This document shows positions 48,726 through 57,823 of a stretch of 64,000 nt of DNA, in pieces; position 1 is the stretch's first letter, and each line of letters starts with the position of its first letter. A program made the translations under genes and the position numbers. This DNA comes from Chloroflexota bacterium. Lineage in GTDB: Bacteria > Chloroflexota > Anaerolineae > B4-G1 > SLSP01. Below the pieces are notes generated by a model. It was not told the DNA's origin, searched no databases, and saw only the letters and a list, made by a program, of their open reading frames with translations. Location of the stretch: contig JAKQHY010000173.1 of NCBI GenBank assembly GCA_029555965.1, positions 1-64,000 of the forward strand, read 5' to 3'.

Positions 48726-49820
48726 ATCGGGCAGCTTCCCACTCCCCGCCCTCTTGAGAATCATCCCCCCGCCAAGCACCGTCTCGCCCTGATAAAACAC
48801 GGCGGCCTGCCCCGGTGTGATGTCGCGCAGCGGCGCAGTCAATGCGATGCGCGCCGTGTTTCCGGCCTCAGGGATGAGCGTCGCCGCCGCGTCCGCCGCC
48901 TTGTAGCGGATTTTGACCGTGATGGGCAGCGGCGTCTCAGGCGGCGTCCCGACCACGTAACTGACCGCGCCAACCTGCAATTCCACGTGGCCCAACTGCG
49001 CCGCCGGGCCGACGATCAGTGCGTTGCGCGCCACGTCTAGTTCCAGCACATACAATGGCTCGGCCCAGGCCAGGCCCAATCCACGCCGTTGGCCGATAGT
49101 GTAGAAGGGCACACCTTGATGTTGCCCCAGTTCATGCCCCGCAGCATCCAGAATCGGGCCGGGGCGGATGCTTTCCGGCGCGTAAGTCTGCAAGAAGCGG
49201 CGATAGTCATCGTCGCAGACAAAGCAAATCTCCTGGCTTTCCGCTTTCTGGGCGACGGGCAAGTTTCGGCGGGCGGCCATCTGCCGCACCTGCGGCTTGG
49301 TATATTCACCAAGCGGGAGCAGGAGATGGCGCAACTGTGACTGTCCTAGCATATACAGAACGTAGCTCTGGTCTTTGGCGCGATCCACGCCGCGCAGCAG
49401 GCGGTACTGCCCCTCACATGCCTGCACGCGGGCATAATGGCCCGTCGCCAGGAAGTCGGCGCCGAGCGCGCGCGCCGTTTCCAACAAGAAGCCGAACTTG
49501 ATCGCTCGGTTGCAGGCGAGGCAGGGGTTAGGGGTGTACCCGCGCGCGTACTCGGCGATGAACGGCTCCACCACGCGGGCTTTGAACGGCGCGACGCAAT
49601 CCAGCAACTGAAAGGGAATCTGCAAGGCCGCCGCAATGCGGCGCGCATCCTCGGCAGCAGTGGACATAGCGTCGCCCGGCTCCCGCCACAGATCAAGCAT
49701 CACACCGCTGACCTCATAGCCCTGCTCCACCAGCAACGCCGCCGCGACCGCGCTATCCACCCCGCCGCTCAACGCTACCACCACTTTCCGAAACCGGTTT
49801 TCCAATGTTAGTCTCCTCAT
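48720..49820 (-). CDS. mnmA: tRNA-specific 2-thiouridylase
   Basis: VVVALSGGVDSAVAAALL, CLACNRAIKFG, SQEICFV. Confidence 0.95.
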   Translation of the reverse strand: MRRLTLENRFRKVVVALSGGVDSAVAAALLVEQGYEVSGVMLDLWREPGDAMSTAAEDARRIAAALQIPFQLLDCVAPFKARVVEPFIAEYARGYTPNPCLACNRAIKFGFLLETARALGADFLATGHYARVQACEGQYRLLRGVDRAKDQSYVLYMLGQSQLRHLLLPLGEYTKPQVRQMAARRNLPVAQKAESQEICFVCDDDYRRFLQTYAPESIRPGPILDAAGHELGQHQGVPFYTIGQRRGLGLAWAEPLYVLELDVARNALIVGPAAQLGHVELQVGAVSYVVGTPPETPLPITVKIRYKAADAAATLIPEAGNTARIALTAPLRDITPGQAAVFYQGETVLGGGMILKRAGSGKLPDL

Positions 49821-50066
49821 CTCGCTGCGAGTATAACCTGGACGCTCAGGCGCGCAACCGGCCCCTCCGCACATCTGAAAACCTCACGGACGCCCCGATC
49901 TGCGGCGGATAATTTGACTCTTTCTCCACCCTCTCTATACTGAATCATGGCAACCCGGCAACGAAGGACCCTAAGACCGGCGCGGTCAGAGACCGACCAG
50001 AGCTGACCGGGGGCTGACTGAATTCAGAGTGTCCCCATATCAAACCACCATAAGGAGATCCCATCT

Positions 50067-51629
50067 ATGATAAACAAAATTCGCCCGATTTACCGAACCG
50101 CTCTGGGACAGTTGCTGTTGCTGCCTGCCCTGTTTTTGCTGATGGCGGCCTTCATTATGACGCCGGCCGCCGCCATTGACACCGGCCAGGAACAAATTGA
50201 GGTGTGTGTGGGTGGACAGCCCTGTAAGTTCTACGCCTCTACCCAACGCTTCCAACAGGCGCTTGATGATGTCATGGCATTTCCGAATCATCCGGCAACC
50301 ATAACGCTGCAACCGGGAGTCTACACCCACACGCAGCCCATGAGCACCGTCGTGCAAATCGCCTGGCGGGGTGAGGAAGGGACGTGCGTGCCCTATACTT
50401 ACGGCACCACGTTTTTGCTGGAAAAACGTATGGCGCCCACCCTCATCCAGGGCGCGACCGGCAATCCGGCCGATGTGGTGATCTTGGGAGGATTGCCGTC
50501 ATGGACGAATACTTATTCCAATGTAGTGTATGGACTCTCGCTGAATAACAATACGGGCCTGGTAACAATAAGCGATCTGACCATCATGACCAATGGCGGG
50601 AAGACAGCCAATGGCACCGGCGATGGCGCGCTCAATGTTATCAACACCAATGGTTGGCTCACCCATTCCATCATCGCCGCCAACAAAACCGATGCCAACC
50701 CCCTCTATCGCGAATGGCTCGAAGAAGAAAAGGGATATAAACTGGACATAGATTCAGAAGGGGTTTACCTCTACGGCCCTTCCACATATTTTACTATCGT
50801 TCACAGCCTGATGGGGGGAAATTTCCATACCGGCGTCATGCTCGCTGAAGACGCCCATGCCTGGATTATTGGCTCGTTGATCCGCGGCAACGGCTGGTTC
50901 CCCGCCTCATGGGGCGATTACAATGAATATACCGGCAAAGGACAGGGGGTGGTCACGCTGGGTGGATTTACCCATTGTTACCGAGAAAACACTCAGGCCA
51001 AAATCTGGAACACGATCATTATGCGAAATTCAGGCGCCGGCATCTTGCTCAGAGGCCATTTCACTGACACGGTCACGGGAATAGCGCACAACACGATTGA
51101 GCAAAACGCCCAGTACGGGATATTGTTGGAAGTCCTGACCCTGGATACCCCCAACATCAGCGTGTTCATCGCGAACAATGTCGTGTTAAGCAATTCAGTC
51201 GGCGGCATTTCAATATCCAACAGCATCTCCAGCACGCAAGGCGCCACCATCAAACTCTACAACAACAGCAGCAGCGGCCACCCCGCGGACAAGAATTATC
51301 TGCCGCCCGGCTTAGAGGGCGTCGTTGGCTACACGGAAAGAAGCGCCAACCTCAGCCCGGCTGATCCCCGCGTCCACCCGGAGACTTTCCGCTTGCTGCC
51401 CGGCTCCCCGCTGGCTGCCGCCGGCTGGGGCGCCCCACCCCCTGATATTTCCAGCTATGATCGGGTAAACTTAAAACACTATGCCTTTCACGAAGAAACC
51501 CTCGGCCTGTGGTGCGGATTACACAGCGCATTGCACAAAGTAGATCCGACCTATCAAAACCCCTGCCTCACGCATCAACTGTATCTCCCCCTCAGCCTGA
51601 AGACATTATCCGCCGCCGTGCGCCATTAA
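50067..51629 (+). CDS. Secreted right-handed beta-helix protein
   Basis: Signal peptide; NTIIMRNSGAGILLRG.../IAHNTIEQNAQYGILLE repeats; YLPL near the C-terminus. Confidence 0.8.
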   Translation: MINKIRPIYRTALGQLLLLPALFLLMAAFIMTPAAAIDTGQEQIEVCVGGQPCKFYASTQRFQQALDDVMAFPNHPATITLQPGVYTHTQPMSTVVQIAWRGEEGTCVPYTYGTTFLLEKRMAPTLIQGATGNPADVVILGGLPSWTNTYSNVVYGLSLNNNTGLVTISDLTIMTNGGKTANGTGDGALNVINTNGWLTHSIIAANKTDANPLYREWLEEEKGYKLDIDSEGVYLYGPSTYFTIVHSLMGGNFHTGVMLAEDAHAWIIGSLIRGNGWFPASWGDYNEYTGKGQGVVTLGGFTHCYRENTQAKIWNTIIMRNSGAGILLRGHFTDTVTGIAHNTIEQNAQYGILLEVLTLDTPNISVFIANNVVLSNSVGGISISNSISSTQGATIKLYNNSSSGHPADKNYLPPGLEGVVGYTERSANLSPADPRVHPETFRLLPGSPLAAAGWGAPPPDISSYDRVNLKHYAFHEETLGLWCGLHSALHKVDPTYQNPCLTHQLYLPLSLKTLSAAVRH

Positions 51630-51631
51630 AA

Positions 51632-51802
51632 AACCTATCCGAGAAGTATAGCAATGGGGCAACACTACCTCGAGTCTGGCGGCTGAAGTCGCTTTTCAGA
51701 AAATGTTTTTTCGGCGGCGGGCGCAGTCCGCCGCCGAAAAACACCCTGCAAACGGCACCTTTAGACACAAATCGCGCGTCAAAACGAATTTTCGGATAGA
51801 TT
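51632..51802. mobile_element. MITE-like element, copy 2
   Basis: AACCTATCCGAGAAGT...AATTTTCGGATAGATT ends; central hairpin ttttttcggcggcgggcgcagtccgccgccgaaaaa; aligns to the reverse complement of 9316-9487. Confidence 0.75.
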
Positions 51803-51843
51803 CCAAATCGTTACTGGCAGAAATCATCGAGTCGCTTCAAGAA

Positions 51844-53082
51844 ATGAAAGCTTTCAGGTGCTACAAAGCCGATTTAGAAAAACTATTAGAGATGTTGACA
51901 AAACTAATGATGATTCCTTATTATCGCCCCTATTACGACTATCGAGAATTGCTGGCCGCGCTGACCCCGGTTCCCGCGCGGCAAAAGTTTACGGCGGCAA
52001 TGGCTAGGCACGCCCGAGTTCGCTATGGTCTCGATTTTACGTATGGTCGCGCCGGATTATTTGCGATTTTGCATGCATTGAAGATCACGGACGCTGAAAT
52101 CATTTTGCCGGCCTATACGTGTATGGTGGTGGCGCACACGATAGAGGCCTCTGGCAATCATCCGGTGTTTGTAGACATTGACCTGGCAAATTACAATATG
52201 GCCCTTGAGGGTTTGAAGCATGCCATGACAAAACGCACCCGGGTTGTCGTGGCAACCCATTTATACGGTTATCCAGTAGATGTCGCGGCCATTCGAGAAA
52301 TTGTTGGGGGTGACGTCTTTATTGTTGAAGATTGTGCTTTAGGTGTACAGATGCTGGCAAAAGAGGGGAGAGGAATACAAGGAGATTTTGGGATATTCAG
52401 TTTTGGCGCGGCGAAACCCCTATCGGTTTATGAAGGGGGGATTGTGGTTACTGACTCTGCCGACCTGTACGAAGCCGTAAAAGCTTATCGTGACGTATTC
52501 ATGACTAAATCATCCCCGAAATCTTCCGCTAAACGGTGGGGACGATTTTTAAGCAGTTATATGCTTAGAAAGTGTACTTATCAATTCATATACCGTCTTA
52601 AATATGGCGGGCATACAAGTACGAAATCTGCATTACCTCCCGATCATCTCCCCTACGACGCCAATGCAATTTTACCCGAGTTTCAATCCAGAATAGGGTT
52701 AATACAGTTGCAAAAGCTAGAGGTCATTTTGCAGAAACGCCGCGCCTTAGCTCAAACGTATGATAACGAATTACATGATTGCATCAGAGTTTTTCCGGCG
52801 CCCCTTGTTGACTCCGCGACCTATTCGCACTACACGATACGTGTTCCTCATCGGGATCAAATCGGCTTCATACAGCGTATGGTCCAATGTGGGGTCGCCG
52901 TTGATAGCGCCTATAAATATGCTTTACCATATCTGGCGCCTTATCGCTCCCCTATCCAAGGGGATTTCCCCCGAGCTGCGCAAGCCGCCAGAGAAGTGAT
53001 CAATCTGCCATGCTATCCCCACTTAGACCTGTCCGACGTTCACTATATAATTGCATGTGTGGCTAAATGCGCAAAACCCTAA
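51844..53082 (+). CDS. DegT/DnrJ/EryC1/StrS-type PLP aminotransferase
   Basis: EIILPAYTCMVVAHTIEASGNHPVFVDID; GIFSFGAAKPLSVYEGG. Confidence 0.85.
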   Translation: MKAFRCYKADLEKLLEMLTKLMMIPYYRPYYDYRELLAALTPVPARQKFTAAMARHARVRYGLDFTYGRAGLFAILHALKITDAEIILPAYTCMVVAHTIEASGNHPVFVDIDLANYNMALEGLKHAMTKRTRVVVATHLYGYPVDVAAIREIVGGDVFIVEDCALGVQMLAKEGRGIQGDFGIFSFGAAKPLSVYEGGIVVTDSADLYEAVKAYRDVFMTKSSPKSSAKRWGRFLSSYMLRKCTYQFIYRLKYGGHTSTKSALPPDHLPYDANAILPEFQSRIGLIQLQKLEVILQKRRALAQTYDNELHDCIRVFPAPLVDSATYSHYTIRVPHRDQIGFIQRMVQCGVAVDSAYKYALPYLAPYRSPIQGDFPRAAQAAREVINLPCYPHLDLSDVHYIIACVAKCAKP

Positions 53083-53101
53083 AATCACCCCCTCTGAAAA
53101 T

Positions 53102-53166
53102 AGGGATTGGGGATTGGGGATTGGGGATTGGGCTGTCCCAATCCCTAATCCCCAATCGCGAATCCC
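53102..53166. repeat. Heptanucleotide array GGGGATT with inverted arm
   Basis: agggattggggattggggattggggattggg...cccaatccctaatccccaatcgcgaatccc. Confidence 0.9.
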
Positions 53167-53314
53167 TGCGGTGACATTTTTATCCAACCGCCGGTGAACC
53201 GCCAGTTAATGAGGAATTCTTCGGAAAAAAGAGAATGGCTCCCTTAAAGTTTTCTCGTTGGCGGTTTGCGTCCGCCAATGAGAAAAACAACACATTCTGG
53301 AGGTCAATACCTAT

Positions 53315-53485
53315 ATGAAAAGCTATCGGCAAGAACTATGGTTAGAGACACCGACGCGACGCGCATTCATCAACATCACACCCCAGGTAGAGCAGTGCCT
53401 GCGCGCCAGTGGGATTCAAGAAGGATTGATGTTAGTCAATTCAATGCACATAACGATAAGTGTAACTCAATTGAGACAGGGGTAG
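53315..53485 (+). pseudogene. yjbQ: 5' fragment of a YjbQ/UPF0047 family gene, truncated
   Basis: [50 protein letters not shown] then abrupt divergence (TQLRQG*). Confidence 0.8.
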
Positions 53486-54266
53486 GCAAAGAATAGGAAA
53501 GGGTTGCAATCCCGTCTTTTACCGTGACCTTTGCGTCAAACACGTCCAGAATTTCACGCTTAGTTTTACTGTTGGCGTTGTCTATCCCCTTTGCTATATC
53601 CTCAGCATACCGCACCGCCGCCAGGATCACCTCATCGGTCAGCCGTCGCCGAGCTAGTATATCCTCAAGGACTAGCCGTCGGGCGTCCAATGCCTCGTAA
53701 CGGGCGTTCAATTCGTCTATCTTCTCTTGCAGTGTTTTTTCGACTATCCCGCGCGCCTTTTCAAGTGCCGCCACGATAGACACCGCTTTGGCCTCGGCGT
53801 CGGTCAACATTTCCTTGACGGTTGCCAGCTCTTCACGTTGCGGGTCAAAGGCGTCCAGTTCTGTCTTTTGCGCTTCCCTCAGTTTGCGCTCAAATTCTTC
53901 AGGGTACTTGATCACCATGAGAATATGATCCCAGACCGCTGCTTCCAGGACCTCGGCGGGCATATACCGTTCAAAACAGCTACATTCCACCACACCGGCC
54001 AGCCCAACCATCGAATTACAATGATAATACCGATATAATTTTATCTTATTTGGTGTTATCCCCACCATCGCACGCCCGCACCCACACCGGATCAAGCCGC
54101 TCAACAGGTAGTTATGCTTGGCGTTACGTTTTGCCTTGCGGATATTGCGCTCCCGCTGTACCTGTGCTAACTCCCAAGTTGTGGCATCCACAATGGCGGG
54201 AACCTGGATAGTGTGATCGTCCCCTTGCCTTTTACGGTCGGCGTTATAGTGCCATTCCCCTTTGTG
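53436..54266 (-). pseudogene. C-terminal part of a large serine recombinase (zinc-ribbon and coiled-coil)
   Basis: KGEWHYNADRKRQGDDHTIQVPAIVDATTWELAQVQRERN...LLSGLIRCGCGRAMVG...; N-terminal catalytic domain absent. Confidence 0.85.
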
Positions 54267-54269
54267 TTA

Positions 54270-54594
54270 GTATGTAAGCAGCAAGGGCCGCGGGACGCTG
54301 CGGCACTTGCGCCGGGCACGTTCTGGCGCACACTAACCGTGTTGAGTAGCGGGAACGTAGGCGCCGGGGACGCTACGTGAGGGCCGGTCGTTATACCTAT
54401 GGAACGCCGCGCGCGGGGACGCGCCTCCGGCCAGTCCGCCGTTGTGTTTGACCGCCCGCTCGCTTCCACTCAACTGGGAGTATCCGTTAAGATAGGGTAC
54501 CGCCCGTATCTGTGTGTGAAGTTGCGCCCTACTAACTGAACGTGCCCGGCCTACGCAAGGCAGGTGGCCTTGCGCCATTGAGTAAAGGAGCGCG
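54270..54594 (+). ncRNA. Candidate IS110 bridge RNA/structured leader region
   Basis: About 325-nt noncoding GC-rich segment directly upstream of the IS110 transposase with several hairpins, e.g. CGCAAGGC-aggtg-GCCTTGCG. Confidence 0.5.
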
Positions 54595-55815
54595 ATGAAC
54601 GAGAATCTGAGTATACCGCAACGTTATATCGGTCTGGATGTGCATAAGCACTACCTGGTGGCGGTCGGGGTGACGCCCGACCGCCAGCGGGTGTATGGCC
54701 CGCAGCGCGTGGAGCTGAGCCGGCTGGATGCCTGGATCGCCAAGACGCTGACCCCGCAGGACGCGGTGGTATTGGAGATGACCGGCAACAGCTATCAACT
54801 CTACGACGAACTCTTGCCCCACGTCCAGTCGGTGACCGTGGTGCATCCCCCGCACGTCAAATTGATCACGGCGATGCCGGTGATGAATGACAAGCTTGCC
54901 GCAGCGCGCTTGGCCGAGTTGCACGCCGCCGGGCTGTTGGAGGGCATCTGGGTGCCGCCGCAGCCGGTGCGTGAACTGCGCGCCCTGATCGCCCAGCGCG
55001 GCAAGATGGTGAAGTTGGCGACGCAGGCCAAGAACCGGCTGCACGCGGTGCTGCACCGCTACCACCTGGCCCCGCCCGAGGGCGACCTGTTCAGCGCCGC
55101 GCAGCGGGAGTGGTGGGAGCACCTGGCCCTGACGCCGGTGGAACGGGTGCGCATTGCGTGTGATCTGAGCACGCTCGAATGTGCCCGCACCCAGAGTGCC
55201 CAGATCGAAACCGTGCTCCACGAATTGGCCGCCCAGGAGGAGCGGGTGGTCTATCTGGTGCAACTCCCCGGCGTGGGCGTGCTCACCGCCTTGACGCTGC
55301 TGGCGGCCATCGGCGACATCACCCGCTTCCCGACGGCCAAGCACCTGGTGGGCTATGCCGGGCTGGGCAGTCGCCTCCACGACAGCGGCCAGACCACGCG
55401 CCGGGGGCGACTCACCAAAGACGGGCGGCGCGACCTGCGTTGCGCAGTGGTGGAGTCCGCCCACAGTGCCGCCCGCACCCATCCGCACTGGCAGGCCGAG
55501 TTGGCGCGGCTCGAACCCCGCCTGGGCTACAACAAAGCCATCGTCGCTATTGCCCGCAAACTGCTGGTCAGCGTGTGGCACGTCCTGACCCACCAATGCG
55601 TCGACCGTTTTGCCGAACCCGAATTGCTGGCGCGCAAACTGTTCGCGTTTGCCGAAACCCTTACCGTCGCCCGCCGTCCCGAGCAGCAAACCGCCGCCGC
55701 CTATACCCATCACCTCCTGGTCCGCCTGGGCTGCGGCGCCGATCTGGCCACCTTCCCCCGCGGCGCCAAGACGATTCACTTGCTGCCGCCCGACCCGGAC
55801 GCGCCCACGGCCTGA
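54595..55815 (+). mobile_element. IS110 family transposase (DEDD type)
   Basis: YIGLDVHKHYLVAVGV; VVLEMTGN; DKLAAARLAEL; LPGVGVLTALTLLAAIGDITRFPTAKHLVGYAGL. Confidence 0.93.
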
Positions 55816-55993
55816 GCGCGCGTCACGCTGATTTCAGCGCCCGGGCTATTCCGGTCTTTTTTCTTAGAAGATAGCTTGACCTCGGTGGCCCGTAGCGCCC
55901 CTCCCCGTGCAAAGTCCCCCTTTGCCTGCGGGTGGTTTCACGCGCCTCGCCTCCGATCTTCACTGACACTGATCTTAGCGTAATTTTGGGGGC

Positions 55994-56205
55994 TTGACAA
56001 TCCCTTACATCTGTGTAGGCATAGTGCGTGACCTGGCCCAACGGGTCAATGAGCGCGACCCGGCGGCCCAGGAGGTCATACGCGCTGGTGGTCGCCGCAT
56101 CCAGGCCATCGGTGGTGGAGATGACGCGCCCGGCGGTATCGTAATCCTGCCACGACACCACACCCTCCGGCGTGACGGTCTCCACCTGACGGTCGAGGAT
56201 GTTTT
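55994..56205 (-). pseudogene. Rhs/YD-repeat core fragment, truncated at both ends
   Basis: LDRQVETVTPEGVVSWQDYDTAGRVISTTDGLDAATTSAYDLLGRRVALIDPLGQVTHYAYTDV; homologous to part of 61254-64000. Confidence 0.8.
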
Positions 56206-56238
56206 TATGACATCCAATTCCACAATTTCCAGCAAATA

Positions 56239-57816
56239 CTACTGGTGATTTAATTTCATAATATATACATAGTAAACGCCAGTATCTGGCAATGGTGCTT
56301 TGTATGCTTCTTCGGGTGCGAAATCCCCTGCGCGCGTCACTATCCGTACCCAGGCATCTTGGGGAATGTCTTGATGCCCAACATTGGCTAACATAACGAT
56401 TTCGTTCCTCCCATCATTGTCGGTATCTGCTACCAGAAATCTGGGAAAAACTCTGTCTGTATAAATATCCAATGCGTCAATGGCATCAACGAGAGTATTA
56501 TCCACAATGTATTGCCCTTCCCGCAGATCCAAAACAAGACCTGATCCAAAGATGATCTCGTCTTTGGTGTCATCATCCAGATCCCCTGTGGCTAGGGACC
56601 AGGCTGGAACAGAAAGTTCATGACGCCATACAAGATGGTAGCGATTGCCCTGCCACTGATAAATATCCAGATACATATCGCGGAGTGAGCGAAACCTGCT
56701 TCTAGACTTTAGCCGATAGGTTTTGGGTCCCCAGAGCACAAGCACTTCATCCAGTTCATCACCACTGACATCAGCGGTTTTCATCTGTACCACATACTTG
56801 TCATTATAGTCGGGGAGTATGTCCGTTGGACTGAAGTTATGGTCTTGCCACACCTGCAAGTGCAAAACCGGCGTTTCCCCCGACCAGTCGCTTACAATGT
56901 AATACAGCTCCCCCAGTACGCTAGGCAAACGTTCCAGGAGCAAGGTGTAGCCTTCTTGTTCGAAAAGCGTGGGAATAAATCCCGATGATTTTCGGTTGAC
57001 CATCACCATAGCGGTTTTCGCTTCGACAAATATTTCCTCGCGCTCTTGGCATGACGAGATCTCCGAATTGGGAACCAAAGCATCATAATTCGTGGCAGAA
57101 GACACAAACAAAGTCGAAACCCCATCCAGCTCCACCGGGCTCAGATGATAGACAGATCCCAAACAAAGCGTCTCCAAGAGGGACTGGGTGACATTGTCAC
57201 GCAGGGTCACAATGCTCAGATAGCCGTTTTGATTGGTGCGCCAGGGGCTGCTGCCCACAATCAACACGCGCTCACCATCCCAATCCATCAGTGCCATACT
57301 ACTGGTTTGAGCGATGTCCAAAAAGTGTGGGTTTTGTTCAACTGGTAACAAGTGTTCCAGAACATAATCTGTACCATCCCATACGAAGGCTTTGACGCTT
57401 GCTTGCTCAGTGTTGAGTATGTCTGGGTCATAAGACTTATTCGTAGGATCATAATCCAGCGCCGGTAGACTAATCAACAGCTCATTACGAGTATCCCTAT
57501 CAATATCTCCTACCAGCATAGGCAATGTGCTCCCCCATACATCAACTATAGGTCCAAGCCAGGGCACCTCAAGTTTGGTGACCTTAGAGATGACGAAGGA
57601 ACGCTCAACAACTGGCATAATCAACTCTACCGGTTGTTGAACGACAGTAACCGTAGCGGTCAATGTTGCTGCTGGTGTCTCAGACACACCTGGCTTCGCA
57701 GTCACCATTTCGCTTGTAGGTGTAGTTGAAGGCGTCAAAGTCACAGAATGAGATGCTAGGCTGTGGCAACCCACCAATAGTAGCGCGATAGTGAGTATGG
57801 CGATTTGTTTGCACAT
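56239..57816 (-). CDS. FG-GAP/VCBS-repeat lipoprotein
   Basis: MCKQIAILTIALLLVGCHS lipobox; LVGDIDRDTRNELLIS, TADVSGDELDEVLVL, ATGDLDDDTKDEIIF, VADTDNDGRNEIVML. Confidence 0.75.
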   Translation of the reverse strand: MCKQIAILTIALLLVGCHSLASHSVTLTPSTTPTSEMVTAKPGVSETPAATLTATVTVVQQPVELIMPVVERSFVISKVTKLEVPWLGPIVDVWGSTLPMLVGDIDRDTRNELLISLPALDYDPTNKSYDPDILNTEQASVKAFVWDGTDYVLEHLLPVEQNPHFLDIAQTSSMALMDWDGERVLIVGSSPWRTNQNGYLSIVTLRDNVTQSLLETLCLGSVYHLSPVELDGVSTLFVSSATNYDALVPNSEISSCQEREEIFVEAKTAMVMVNRKSSGFIPTLFEQEGYTLLLERLPSVLGELYYIVSDWSGETPVLHLQVWQDHNFSPTDILPDYNDKYVVQMKTADVSGDELDEVLVLWGPKTYRLKSRSRFRSLRDMYLDIYQWQGNRYHLVWRHELSVPAWSLATGDLDDDTKDEIIFGSGLVLDLREGQYIVDNTLVDAIDALDIYTDRVFPRFLVADTDNDGRNEIVMLANVGHQDIPQDAWVRIVTRAGDFAPEEAYKAPLPDTGVYYVYIMKLNHQ

Positions 57817-57823
57817 ATCTATA

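Noticed and set aside
53266-53496. 76-aa ORF from the track
   Set aside because: The overlapping frame starting at 53315 clearly encodes the yjbQ N-terminus, so this frame is spurious.
54167-54469. 100-aa minus-strand ORF across the IS110 leader
   Set aside because: Out of frame with the recombinase and lies in a structured noncoding region.
55823-55993. Group II intron fragment
   Set aside because: Considered because of GC-rich structured sequence, but no domain V/VI motif or reverse transcriptase seen.
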